64,000 nucleotides of DNA from Arthrobacter rhizosphaerae. GTDB lineage: Bacteria > Actinomycetota > Actinomycetes > Actinomycetales > Micrococcaceae. A model generated the notes under the pieces. It was not told the DNA's origin and ran no database searches. It saw only the letters and a list, made by a program, of their open reading frames with translations. A program made the translations under genes and the position numbers. Below, piece by piece: positions 56,552-64,000 of the stretch (positions within the stretch are counted from its first letter, which is position 1; each line of letters starts with the position of its first letter). The stretch covers positions 166,664-230,663 of the forward strand of contig NZ_JALLAN010000008.1 in the NCBI RefSeq assembly GCF_023062595.1, in the 5' to 3' direction.

Positions 56552-58283
56552 GCAGGGGCAGGAGACGGGCGTCTTCCAGGAGTTCCTTCGCGTGGGCTTG
56601 TGCCGACTCGGAATCCTCCTGGCCCGCCAGCATCCTCGCAAGCTCCTTGATCCGTTCGGATGCGTCCAGCAACTGAACATCACTGGATGTAAATCCCGTG
56701 GCAGTGGCGCCGTCGGAGCCGCGTACAGAGGTTTTGGTGACCCTGATGTGCTGGTCGGCGAAAGCCGCCACCTGGGGCAAGTGGGTCACTACCAGCACCT
56801 GGACATGCTTGGCCAGCATGGCCAGCCGACGCCCGATTTCGACGGCGGCGCGACCGCCAACGCCCGCATCGACTTCATCGAACACGAACGTCGGCACAGG
56901 ATCGACCGCAGCCAGCACCACCTCGATGGCCAGCATCACCCTGGAGAGTTCGCCGCCGGAGGCGCCCTTGCCGAGGGGCCGTGCAGGGGCGCCGGCATGC
57001 GGCTGGAGCAGGAACGAAATCTCATCCACGCCAAAGGGGCCAAGTTGTCCGCCCGCCTCGAGGTTGATCACCAGCGTGGCATCCGCCATGGCCAGCGCTT
57101 TCAGCTCCGAACTGACACGGGCGGAAAGGTCTTTGGCTGCCTTGGCCCTGATCTTGCTGATGGCGGCCGCCTGTTTCTTCAGGTCAGCCTCCGTGCGGAC
57201 AACCTCAGCATCGAGAGCCTCGATACGCGTGGAATCGTCCTGGAGTTCGTCGAACCTGGTCCGGGCGTTTTCGGCCCAGACCAGGACCTCGTCGATGCTT
57301 GGTGCATATTTGCGGACCAGCTTGGCTAGTGCAGCACGACGGTCCTCGATCTCCGCGAGCCGCTCCGGGCCCTCCGAGTCCAGCCCGGCCTGGTAGCTCG
57401 CCAGCTCTGTGGCGATGTCGTTGAGCAGGAAGCCGACTTCGGCAAGCCGGGCAGCGGCCGCACCCAGCTCGGCGTCGTGCTCCGCGACGTGCTCCAAAGT
57501 GCGCTTCGCTGCATCCACCATGGTGGTTGCGTCACCGGAATCCCCAAAGTCCTCCGCGATGAGCGCTTGGTGGGCGGTATTCGCGGCAATCCTGAGCTCT
57601 TCCACGTTGGCCAGTTTCACGGCCTCGGCCTTGAGGGACTCGTCCTCACCTGGTTGGGGATCCACCTCATCAATCTCCGTCAAGGCGATCTCCAGTGACT
57701 CGGCCTCACGCAGCCTGTCGCGGGCGGCGCTGCGCAGCGTGTCCAGCTCCGCCTGGATGGACTTCCAGTGGCTGTAGAGCGCCTGGTAGGTGGCGAGTGG
57801 AGCGGCGAGAGAGTCGCCCGCAAACTTATCCAGGGCACCGCGCTGGGCGGTAGCGCCCTTCAACCGGATCTGATCCGACTGGCCGTGAACCACCACGAGG
57901 GTTTCGCCGATTTCGGCGAGGACGCCCACAGGGGCTGCCCGACCGCCGAGGAAAGCACGGCTGCGGCCGTCGGCTCCCAGGCGCCGGGCGAGGATAAGCT
58001 CAGTGCCGCCGTCGAACTCCTCCACGTCTGCGCCGGCTTCCACCGCGCGGGCAACGGCAGGATGCTCATTCGCCAGCTTCAGCACCGCCTCAGCGGTGGC
58101 GCTTTTTGCCCCGCTCCGGACGGCACCGGCGTCGGATCTTGCCCCTAGCAGGAGGCCGACGGCGGTGACCACCATGGTTTTGCCCGCACCGGTTTCGCCC
58201 GTCACCACACTCAACCCCGGGCCAAGCGGCAAAGTGGCGTCCGTGATGACTCCGAGATCGCGGATTCTCAGTTCTTCAAGCAC
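56544..58283 (-). CDS. recN: RecN, SMC-like DNA repair ATPase
   Basis: Double-strand break repair protein (579 aa). Walker A is GETGAGKTMVVTA near residue 31. The ABC signature is near LGKGASGGELSRVMLA, followed by Walker B VFDEVDAGVGG. Between them are two long coiled-coil arms, Leu/Ala/Glu-rich (about 160-400). It begins 3 bp after nadK, in the tlyA-nadK-recN order of Rv1694-Rv1696. No SOS box is seen, so damage control may act on an upstream promoter or be absent. Confidence 0.95.
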   Translation of the reverse strand: MLEELRIRDLGVITDATLPLGPGLSVVTGETGAGKTMVVTAVGLLLGARSDAGAVRSGAKSATAEAVLKLANEHPAVARAVEAGADVEEFDGGTELILARRLGADGRSRAFLGGRAAPVGVLAEIGETLVVVHGQSDQIRLKGATAQRGALDKFAGDSLAAPLATYQALYSHWKSIQAELDTLRSAARDRLREAESLEIALTEIDEVDPQPGEDESLKAEAVKLANVEELRIAANTAHQALIAEDFGDSGDATTMVDAAKRTLEHVAEHDAELGAAAARLAEVGFLLNDIATELASYQAGLDSEGPERLAEIEDRRAALAKLVRKYAPSIDEVLVWAENARTRFDELQDDSTRIEALDAEVVRTEADLKKQAAAISKIRAKAAKDLSARVSSELKALAMADATLVINLEAGGQLGPFGVDEISFLLQPHAGAPARPLGKGASGGELSRVMLAIEVVLAAVDPVPTFVFDEVDAGVGGRAAVEIGRRLAMLAKHVQVLVVTHLPQVAAFADQHIRVTKTSVRGSDGATATGFTSSDVQLLDASERIKELARMLAGQEDSESAQAHAKELLEDARLLPLQA

Positions 58284-58286
58284 GAT

Positions 58287-59351
58287 TCACCTCGCAGTGG
58301 TGGGGTCGGGGGCGGCCGGCGGTTCTTCCGGACGTTCTGCCGAAGAATTTGCCGGCCGGGATGCCGGGGTCGACGGCGTGGGGGGCAACGGCATCGGCTT
58401 GGGGGTACGGACAATGGGAATGGGTCCGGTGTGAACGGATTCCCCTTTTGGTACGGGCCCCCTCCAGCCGTGGATTGGCAATTCGAACTTCCGGACCAGC
58501 CGCCCTGAGAATGGCGTGGGGTGGGTGCGGGCCAGACGTACGGGGGTGGCGGACCGTGTAACCTCCACACGGGCACCCGGCGGGAGGTCAACAGAGCGCC
58601 GCCCGTCGCACCAGAGAACTCCCTGCGCGTCTGTCCGGCCCAGAACTTCGACGGCGAGTCTCGAGCGGGGCGAAACGACCAACGGTTTGGCAAAGAGGGC
58701 GTGGGCGCTGATCGGAACAATCACGAGAGCCTCCACCTCTGGCCACACCACCGGTCCTCCGGCGGAGAAGGCGTAGGCGGTGGAACCCGTAGGGGTTGCC
58801 AGCACAATACCGTCACACCCGAAGGTGGTCAGCGGGCGTTCATCCACTTCCGTAACCACTTCCAGCATCCGCTCCCGGTTGCCTTTTTCTATGGCGGCTT
58901 CGTTGAGCGCCCACGTGTGCCAGATCTTTTGTCCGCGGACCCAGACCTGAACATCGATCGTCATTCGCTCTTCGACGGTGTACTGCCTGCTGGCAATCCA
59001 TTCGACAGTCTGGGCAAGGTCTGCCCGCTCGCTTTCAGCAAGGAAACCAACGTGCCCCAGGTTTACGCCCAGTAGCGGCACGTCCACTTCGCGGACGAGT
59101 TCAGCTGCCCGCAGAATGGTTCCGTCTCCGCCGAGGACCATGACAAGTTCAACATCGGGCAGCTGGATGTGATCGTGGAGAACCTCAACAGGGTGTTCCA
59201 GCCGGCCGAAGTAGCGCTCCATGTCGCCTAGCTCCGATTCCTGCATTACGGGCACAATCCCGGAGGAATGCAGCTGTTCGCAAGCCTCCCATGCAGCTTT
59301 CAGTGATTCCTCGCGGCCGGTGTGGGCAAGGACCAGTACACGCCTGCTCAT
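58287..59351 (-). CDS. nadK: NAD kinase
   Basis: Phosphorylates NAD to NADP (354 aa). The active-site GGDGT motif is MVLGGDGTILRAAEL near residue 74; LGVNLGHVGFLAE and the TGSTAYAFSAGGP loop follow, all conserved. The last 60 residues are a Pro/Ala/Ser/Glu-rich tail outside the fold. The gene lies 14 bp after tlyA and 3 bp before recN, in a repair/RNA-modification operon conserved in actinobacteria. Confidence 0.95.
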   Translation of the reverse strand: MSRRVLVLAHTGREESLKAAWEACEQLHSSGIVPVMQESELGDMERYFGRLEHPVEVLHDHIQLPDVELVMVLGGDGTILRAAELVREVDVPLLGVNLGHVGFLAESERADLAQTVEWIASRQYTVEERMTIDVQVWVRGQKIWHTWALNEAAIEKGNRERMLEVVTEVDERPLTTFGCDGIVLATPTGSTAYAFSAGGPVVWPEVEALVIVPISAHALFAKPLVVSPRSRLAVEVLGRTDAQGVLWCDGRRSVDLPPGARVEVTRSATPVRLARTHPTPFSGRLVRKFELPIHGWRGPVPKGESVHTGPIPIVRTPKPMPLPPTPSTPASRPANSSAERPEEPPAAPDPTTAR

Positions 59352-59364
59352 CGGGTTCCGCTTT

Positions 59365-60189
59365 CTAGTGGTTCTTCAAAGGACTCGGCCAAATACTTCC
59401 AAGCAACGCGGCAACAGCTGCGTCATGCCCTTCGATCTTAGGCAAGTCTGGAACCATCCGGCGTTTTATCCACAGGAAGTATTCAACGTTTCCGTCCTGT
59501 CCGGGCAAGGGACTGGCTGCCAGCCCCCGCAATTCCAGTCCTGACTCTGCTGCTGCCGTCGCTACTTTAGTTACTGCGCGGCGCCGTTCCAGCTCGGAAT
59601 TGACCACACCGGTGCGGCCAAGCCTGTCCTTCCCAATCTCGAACTGGGGTTTGACCATGAGCACCAGGTCCCCGCCGGGCTCTGTACAGGCAGCCAGCGG
59701 TTCAACCACCAGGGTGAGGGAGATAAAGGACAAATCGGCCACAGTCAGTTGGGCTGGGCCGCCGATATCATCAGCCTTCATGTATCGGACATTGAGTCCT
59801 TCGTGAACGTCCACACGGGGATCGGACCTCAGCTGCGGCACCAGCTGTCCATGCCCGACGTCGACTGCCACTACACGTGCCGCACCCTGCCTCAGCAGCA
59901 CCTCCGTGAAGCCGCCCGTGGACGCTCCTGCGTCGAGGCAGCGTTTTCCATGGACGGAAATTTCAGGGAAAGCCTTGAGCGCGCCAGCCAGCTTATGGGC
60001 TGCACGGCTGACGTAAAGGTCTTCCGCCGCCTCAACCACGCTTAGTTCCGTTTGTTCCTCAACCTGGAGGGAAGCCTTTGACAGGGTAGTCCCGCCAGAG
60101 CTCACCTTTCCTTCGACGATAAGCCGCGCGGCATGGGTACGCGATCTTGCCAGCCCCCGGGCCACAAGCATTTGGTCCAGTCGGGTCAT
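59365..60189 (-). CDS. tlyA: TlyA, 2'-O-methyltransferase of 16S and 23S rRNA
   Basis: Methylates cytidines in both rRNAs (274 aa). In mycobacteria, loss of TlyA gives capreomycin resistance. N-terminal S4 domain: RLDQMLVARGLARSRTHAARLI. The methyltransferase domain is FtsJ-like: KRCLDAGASTGGFTEVLLRQG is the SAM motif, VVAVDVGHGQ the second, and a K-D-K-E type catalytic set is expected (LVLMVKPQFE). Its ATG overlaps the stop of the 96-aa upstream gene by 4 bp. Confidence 0.94.
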   Translation of the reverse strand: MTRLDQMLVARGLARSRTHAARLIVEGKVSSGGTTLSKASLQVEEQTELSVVEAAEDLYVSRAAHKLAGALKAFPEISVHGKRCLDAGASTGGFTEVLLRQGAARVVAVDVGHGQLVPQLRSDPRVDVHEGLNVRYMKADDIGGPAQLTVADLSFISLTLVVEPLAACTEPGGDLVLMVKPQFEIGKDRLGRTGVVNSELERRRAVTKVATAAAESGLELRGLAASPLPGQDGNVEYFLWIKRRMVPDLPKIEGHDAAVAALLGSIWPSPLKNH

Positions 60190-60476
60190 GGGCGGGTATC
60201 GTCCGACGACGAGTCACCGTTCAGTGCCTCAGCATTCAGCGCCCCCAGCAGGGCATCGTGCAGTTCGGCGTAGACAGTTCCGTGCTCGGCCACTTCCAGG
60301 TCAGGCAATTTCGACAGCAGACCCAGGGCCTCGTCCACGTCCCGGTCAGTCATCCCTGGACCAGTGGTGCCCTGCCCGGAGGTGCTATGGCCGAAGGCGC
60401 CCTGCACCCGGGGTGCCTGCGGCCAGCGGACCGCAGTATGGTCAACTGGGTTTGGCGGTTGGTTCAGCTCGGTCAT
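60186..60476 (-). CDS. Hypothetical protein (small, Rv1693-position)
   Basis: 96 aa, no known domain. An N-terminal half rich in Pro, Gly and Thr is followed by an acidic helical part (DVDEALGLLSKLPDLEVAEHG, about residues 45-66) with a further helix to residue 85. A small gene of unknown function occupies the same slot between the HAD phosphatase and tlyA in M. tuberculosis. Four-base overlap with tlyA supports real coding. Confidence 0.7.
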   Translation of the reverse strand: MTELNQPPNPVDHTAVRWPQAPRVQGAFGHSTSGQGTTGPGMTDRDVDEALGLLSKLPDLEVAEHGTVYAELHDALLGALNAEALNGDSSSDDTRP

Positions 60477-60485
60477 TTCACCAGT

Positions 60486-61475
60486 CTAATGATCAAGCCA
60501 TTCGAGGTCTGGCACCATTGCTGTTGTGGCTCCGGGGTTCGCAGCCCACCATGCTGCGCAGGCGGCCCGCCAGGAATCCACGTCCGCGCGGTCACCGCTG
60601 ATAGTGACTGTGTTCCCGTCAACGCGCGCGCGGGATCCGCGGCAATGGTACGTCCCGTCACGACCGTCCACTTCCGGGTAGGGCTCATAAAGCTCAGATA
60701 ACGTGTTGATGAGATAGCCAGGCCGTTCCTCAGCGCGGGCTGCCAGGATGGATTCCCGGGTATCGACGCCCGTCAGGACGGCGACAGTGGCAAACCCGGC
60801 CCGGTTGCCGCCGAGGATGTCAGTGTCCAGGCGGTCACCGACGACGAGCGGACGCTCAGAGCCAAGCCGTTTGGCAGCGGCATGGAACAAGGGAGCCTCC
60901 GGCTTGCCCGCGACCAGCGGCTTCTGCCCAGTGGCCGATGCCACGGCTGCAACCAAGGTACCGTTCCCGGGCGCGATCCCCCGGGCCTGCGGGATGGACA
61001 TGTCTGTGTTCGTTGCCACCCAGAGCGCGCCGCCCGCGACCACGTACGATGCCTCGGCAAGATCCTTCCAGGCGATTTCAGGATTAAACCCCTGAACCAC
61101 CGCCACAGGGTGTTCCAAGGCACTATGCACCGGGATGAGTCCGACGAGTTCCAGCTCATGCGCAAGGGCACGGCTACCCGTCACGAGGACCCGGGAGCCG
61201 GCCGGAAGCATGCCCGAAAGAAGCTCTGCTGCCGCTTGTGATGAACTCACCACTTGCTGGTCCTCAGCCGGAGCACCCAGTTCACGCAGATGTGCTGCCA
61301 CCTGGGCAGGAGTCCGGGAGGCATTGTTGGTGACATAACCCAGGCGCAGGCCTTCCCCTTCAAGCTTCCCGAGAGCCTCTACGGCACCGGGGATTGCGTG
61401 GGGTCCGGCATACACCACGCCGTCCAGATCCGACAGCAGGGCGTCGAACATCGAGATGAGTGAAGCGGAAGGCAT
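60486..61475 (-). CDS. HAD-IIA family sugar phosphatase (NagD-like)
   Basis: 329 aa haloacid dehalogenase-type phosphatase. The nucleophile motif is LLSDLDGVVY. The second motif TNNASRTP, the Lys in VAGKPEAPL and the acidic VVGDRLDTDILGGNRAG complete the site. The IIA cap is between motifs I and II, as in NagD or glycerol-3-phosphate phosphatase (Rv1692 acts on glycerol 3-phosphate). A C-terminal Trp-rich stretch of about 70 residues is extra. ATG at 61475 with AGAGGA upstream; MF at residue 9 is an alternative start. Confidence 0.9.
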   Translation of the reverse strand: MPSASLISMFDALLSDLDGVVYAGPHAIPGAVEALGKLEGEGLRLGYVTNNASRTPAQVAAHLRELGAPAEDQQVVSSSQAAAELLSGMLPAGSRVLVTGSRALAHELELVGLIPVHSALEHPVAVVQGFNPEIAWKDLAEASYVVAGGALWVATNTDMSIPQARGIAPGNGTLVAAVASATGQKPLVAGKPEAPLFHAAAKRLGSERPLVVGDRLDTDILGGNRAGFATVAVLTGVDTRESILAARAEERPGYLINTLSELYEPYPEVDGRDGTYHCRGSRARVDGNTVTISGDRADVDSWRAACAAWWAANPGATTAMVPDLEWLDH

Positions 61476-61480
61476 GCGGG

Positions 61481-63247
61481 CTAGTCCTCTGTGCGGTTCA
61501 CTGGGTCGGATTCATCCACTGTTTCCGTCCCGGCAGCCTCGGCCGCTTCGACTTCTTCTTCGACTGAATCTTCATCCGATTCTGCGTCGTCCGACTCAAA
61601 GTAGTCAGACTCGGCGTCATCTGAGCCTTCGTCAAGTTCTGCAGGTGCAGACGCTGTTGCCGCCGGCCTCAGTTCAGCATCAGCTGCCTTGCCAGTGCCC
61701 TCCGCAACCTCCGTCGTCCCGAGGTTTTGCCTGGCCTGCAGGCGGCGCAATTCCTCGTCCTGCCGGGCTTCCTCTTCCTCGTCCCAGCCAAGATCGATGA
61801 TGTCGGGCTCCTCCGAAGCGCCAAGCCCGAGGGCGTTCTCGGCCACCACAGCCTGGCGCTGCCACTTCCCGGCTTCTTCGCCGCGACCAACTGCGGCCAA
61901 AGCATCCGCATATGCCCTGAACAGACGCGGGCTGTAGGAAAATGCCCGGTTCATGTCCAGCTGGGGGATCTCCAGCTCAGCCACAGCAGCGTCCAACTGG
62001 CCCAGGTCAGAGCGGGCGCCTGCGGCCACGATGGCCAGCTCGACCTTGCCGGGCGCGTCCAGGTCCTTGGCTTCCTCGGACCGTACGACGTCCAAAGCCC
62101 TGTCCGGCCTTCCCAGGCCCCGCTCACAATCTGCCATCACCGGAAGATGCACGTTAGAACCACTGATGCGCCGGTATGTCCGGAATTCCCGCAACGCCTC
62201 GCCATAATGACCTGCCGCATAGGCCGTGAGTCCTACGGCCTCGCGCACAGCTGAAAGCCTTCCGCCCCGACGGCTGGCAGCCAAGGCATGCTGGAAGGCC
62301 AATTCGGGCTCGTCATCGATGAGCCGCCCGGCCATCACCAAGTGCCGTGCAACCCACTCGGCGCTGTTGGCCTCGAGTGTCTTGATTTCGTGCTTGGTGG
62401 CCCGGTCAAGTTCCTGACCTGTGACATCTTCGTCGATTTGAGGTGAACGTTCCCGATCGGGACGGTTGGCGCTGCGCAGGTCACGGGCGTTCGGTACGCG
62501 TACCGGACGGTCCTCACCCTCGTCGCGTCGGCCAAACTGGCGGGGGCCCGAGTCTCCACGGTCGAAGGTCCTGGGCGCACGATCCTGGCGGTCGCCAAAG
62601 GGTTTGCGGTTTTCGCCACCGCCAAAGCTGCGGCGCTCACCGTCACCCTCACGACGTGGACGATCACCAAACGGCGGCTTACGATCCCGATCCCCAAACG
62701 GCGGCTTACGATCCCGGTCACCAAACGGCGGCTTACGATCCCGGTCACCCTGGGGGCGCTGGCGGTCGCCAAACGGCGGACGCGAGCCCTGGCCGTCACG
62801 ATCCCCACCGCCAAAGCTGCGGCGCTCACCGTCACCCTCACGACGTGGACGATCACCAAACGGCGGCTTACGATCCCGATCCCCACCACTGAACGGTTTA
62901 CGATCCCGGTCACCGCCACTGAAACTACGGCGCTCACCGTCACCCTCACGACGCGGACGATCACCAAACGGCGGCTTACGATCCCGATCACCCTGCGGGC
63001 GCTGGCGGTCGCCAAACGGCGGCTTACGATCCCCACCGCTGAACGGCTTACGATCGGCGTCGCCCTGCGGGCGCTGGCGGTCGCCAAACGGCGGACGCGA
63101 GCCCTGGCCGTCACGATCTTCTCGGGAACGGAATCCACGTGGGTCCCCGCCCGAATTATTGGTGCCCCGGAAAGGGCCACCCGAACCCCGCCCGCTGGAA
63201 CCGCCGCGATCTTTTCCGCCGCGGTTTCCGCCGTTGTGCTCAGCCAT
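61481..63247 (-). CDS. Arg/Gly/Phe-rich repeat protein with TPR-like middle and acidic tail
   Basis: 588 aa from ATG at 63247 with GGAGGA upstream. Three parts are clear. Residues 1-270 are disordered and strongly basic, with PPFGDR eight times plus one KPFGDR between residues 52 and 220, and GDGERRSF and GDRDRKP blocks. The middle (about 270-475) is helical and TPR-like, as in Rv1691, which has the same neighbours (HAD, tlyA). The tail (475-588) is acidic, with EEEE and ESDDAESDEDS runs. The repeat resembles RGG-type RNA-binding low-complexity sequence. Function is unknown; a link to ribosomes or RNA is inference. Confidence 0.85.
   Translation of the reverse strand: MAEHNGGNRGGKDRGGSSGRGSGGPFRGTNNSGGDPRGFRSREDRDGQGSRPPFGDRQRPQGDADRKPFSGGDRKPPFGDRQRPQGDRDRKPPFGDRPRREGDGERRSFSGGDRDRKPFSGGDRDRKPPFGDRPRREGDGERRSFGGGDRDGQGSRPPFGDRQRPQGDRDRKPPFGDRDRKPPFGDRDRKPPFGDRPRREGDGERRSFGGGENRKPFGDRQDRAPRTFDRGDSGPRQFGRRDEGEDRPVRVPNARDLRSANRPDRERSPQIDEDVTGQELDRATKHEIKTLEANSAEWVARHLVMAGRLIDDEPELAFQHALAASRRGGRLSAVREAVGLTAYAAGHYGEALREFRTYRRISGSNVHLPVMADCERGLGRPDRALDVVRSEEAKDLDAPGKVELAIVAAGARSDLGQLDAAVAELEIPQLDMNRAFSYSPRLFRAYADALAAVGRGEEAGKWQRQAVVAENALGLGASEEPDIIDLGWDEEEEARQDEELRRLQARQNLGTTEVAEGTGKAADAELRPAATASAPAELDEGSDDAESDYFESDDAESDEDSVEEEVEAAEAAGTETVDESDPVNRTED
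62588..63094 (-). repeat. Coding repeat region of the Arg/Gly/Phe-rich protein
   Basis: DNA-level imperfect tandem repeats encode units such as RKPPFGDRP/RREGDGERRSF. Short copies of about 24 bp occur back to back (three KPPFGDRD-type units in a row at residues 172-195), as well as longer blocks of about 120 bp that repeat at residues 82-115, 123-149 and 172-215. The high identity between units suggests recent expansion by slippage or recombination. Confidence 0.85.
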
Positions 63248-63646
63248 TATGGAGTCCTCCTATTGCGAGCTGACCACTGGCGCAATCGCAGCCGCTCTTC
63301 TCGGTGTTCGTCGTTCTACGCAACCCGAATTTCAAGCGCTTCGAAGTCCGTACATCTCATGCAATTCTAGGCGAGGGATGACTAGGTGGTCGCCGCTGGC
63401 CGAACCGCTGGCCAAACAGTGACCATCATCATAACCAGCAACTCCAAACCTTTGTGTCCACGAGCATCTTTTGCCCTCGGCCCGCCCCACAAGGTTCGTG
63501 CTGTTGAGCACACAAGCCGGCAATCCGTGAGGTCCCGGGTTGCCCCGAAAACCCCCCGACGCTCCTTCAGGTTTCGCGGATTGCGGCCGGACGCTCCCTC
63601 ACATCCTGCGGGTTCCGGCGTGGAGGGGTCTCCGACAAAGGGTCGG

Positions 63647-63789
63647 GAGGTGAGGGAGGGTCCCCGGTAAACGGTCGGAAGGTGAGGGAGGGTCCCCGGT
63701 AAACGGTCGGAAGGTGAGGGAGGGTCCCCGGTAAACGGTCGGAAGGTGAGGGAGGGTCCCCGGTTAAGGGTCGGGAGGTGAGGGAGGGT
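63647..63789. repeat. 32-bp tandem repeat, four and a half units
   Basis: Units start at 63647, 63679, 63711 and 63743, with a partial fifth at 63775. The core is GGTGAGGGAGGGTCCCCGG, with GTAAACGGTCGG following; the fourth unit has GTTAAGGG and the first and last begin GAGG. A degraded copy lies at about 63623-63646. There are no spacers. The block is G-rich on the plus strand with an internal GGGTCCCC hairpin in each unit. It lies between the rRNA terminator and the repeat-protein gene. The rest of the gap 63248-63646 holds no gene I can support. Confidence 0.9.
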
Positions 63790-63826
63790 TTGGTTTGGTT
63801 GGTGTGTGGGTGTTGTTTTAAATGGG

Positions 63827-63861
63827 GAGAGCCCCGACCAGTTCCCTGGTTCGGGGCTCTC
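63827..63861 (-). terminator. rRNA operon terminator
   Basis: GAGAGCCCCGACCAG (63827-63841) pairs with CTGG...TCGGGGCTCTC (63846-63861) with a one-base bulge and a 4-nt loop. On the minus strand it lies 14 bp after the 5S rRNA and is followed by CCCATTTAAAA. Confidence 0.8.
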
Positions 63862-63875
63862 GACCTTAATGGTTG

Positions 63876-63992
63876 TCCGGCGGTGACCTACTCTCCCACA
63901 CCCTCCCGGGTGCAGTACCATCGGCGCTGTGGGTCTTAGCTTCCGGGTTCGGAATGGGACCGGGCGTTTCCCCCACGCTATGACCGCCGTAA
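63876..63992 (-). rRNA. rrf: 5S ribosomal RNA
   Basis: About 117 nt on the reverse strand, beginning TTACGGCGGTCATAGCG and ending GTAGGTCACCGCCGGAC. The helix I ends pair (ACGGCGG with CCGCCG). The conserved CCCATTCCGAACCCGGAAG loop and GATGGTACTGC are present. It is the last gene of an rRNA operon whose 23S and 16S genes lie to the right of the window. Exact ends are uncertain by a few bases. Confidence 0.95.
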
Positions 63993-64000
63993 CCCTGTGT

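Noticed and set aside
62466..63422. Long plus-strand open frame rich in Arg/Ser/Pro opposite the repeat-protein gene
   Set aside because: It is the antisense of the PPFGDR repeats, kept open by base composition. The minus-strand gene has a good ribosome site, a conserved TPR part and operon context.
63647..63789. 32-bp repeats considered as a CRISPR array
   Set aside because: Units are directly adjacent with no unique spacers, and no cas genes are present.
63382..63921. Minus-strand frame with repeated TFRPFTGDP-like units
   Set aside because: It reads through the 32-bp non-coding repeats, the rRNA terminator and part of 5S rRNA. No start signal or family similarity.

Overview
The window looks like a stretch of conserved chromosome from a high-GC Gram-positive bacterium of the Micrococcaceae, most like Arthrobacter or Pseudarthrobacter. 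This rests on gene content and order: a minus-strand dcw cluster (mraZ-rsmH-ftsL-ftsI-murE-murF), the gcvH-garA-ftsR-DUF151-merR block, the Rv2175c/pknL/aroG block, and the TPR-HAD-tlyA-nadK-recN-pyrG-nudix-xerD-parA-scpAB-rluB-tyrA-cmk-der block. These blocks run in nearly the order known from Mycobacterium tuberculosis. The MurE specificity motif is not the diaminopimelate type, which fits the lysine peptidoglycan of Arthrobacter. Species cannot be named from sequence alone. I see no phage, insertion sequence, CRISPR array or plasmid module.

Layout. 1-7.0 kb: dcw cell-wall/division cluster with its mraZ promoter and operator. 7.2-19.6 kb: DUF3040 protein, DNA polymerase IV, a probable lipoprotein plus polyprenyl synthase, an Rv2175c-type regulator, a LysM/SLT cell-wall hydrolase, a PASTA Ser/Thr kinase, class II DAHP synthase, an acyltransferase, and two tandem esterases with a membrane protein. 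19.6-29.0 kb: ROK glucokinase, acyl-CoA synthetase, two orphan ParA/MinD-like ATPases, pyruvate carboxylase. 29.1-33.4 kb: MerR regulator, DUF151, FtsR, GarA, GcvH, an Fpg/Nei glycosylase and tRNA-Pro. 33.5-41.3 kb: der, plsC, cmk, tyrA, rluB, scpB, scpA, parA. 41.6-49.9 kb: carbon-acid island with DctA, a divergent CitA/DcuS-type two-component system, a FadR-type GntR regulator and prpDBC for propionate catabolism. 49.9-52.4 kb: ECF sigma factor with a membrane partner, and a Nudix hydrolase. 52.5-63.2 kb: xerD to the Arg/Gly-rich TPR protein. 63.2-64.0 kb: 32-bp tandem repeats, rRNA terminator and 5S rRNA, the distal end of an rRNA operon entering from the right.

How it works together. Much of the window controls wall growth and division: precursor ligases, septal transpeptidase, an extracellular muralytic enzyme, a muropeptide-sensing kinase, its FHA-type substrate GarA and two MerR division regulators. 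The carbon island couples import and sensing of C4-dicarboxylates to the methylcitrate cycle, whose products are succinate and pyruvate.

Most of this is ordinary core genome. The most informative signals are regulatory: a 9-nt-pitch array of GTNACA half-sites before the LysM/SLT gene that resembles an MtrA operator; paired TGTATACA palindromes before the GntR-prpDBC genes; a three-unit MraZ box; and a recurring TANNNT-N6-start arrangement that marks at least six probable leaderless genes. The Arg/Gly/Phe-rich repeat protein near the rRNA operon is the oddest protein. I did not find a convincing new multi-gene system.
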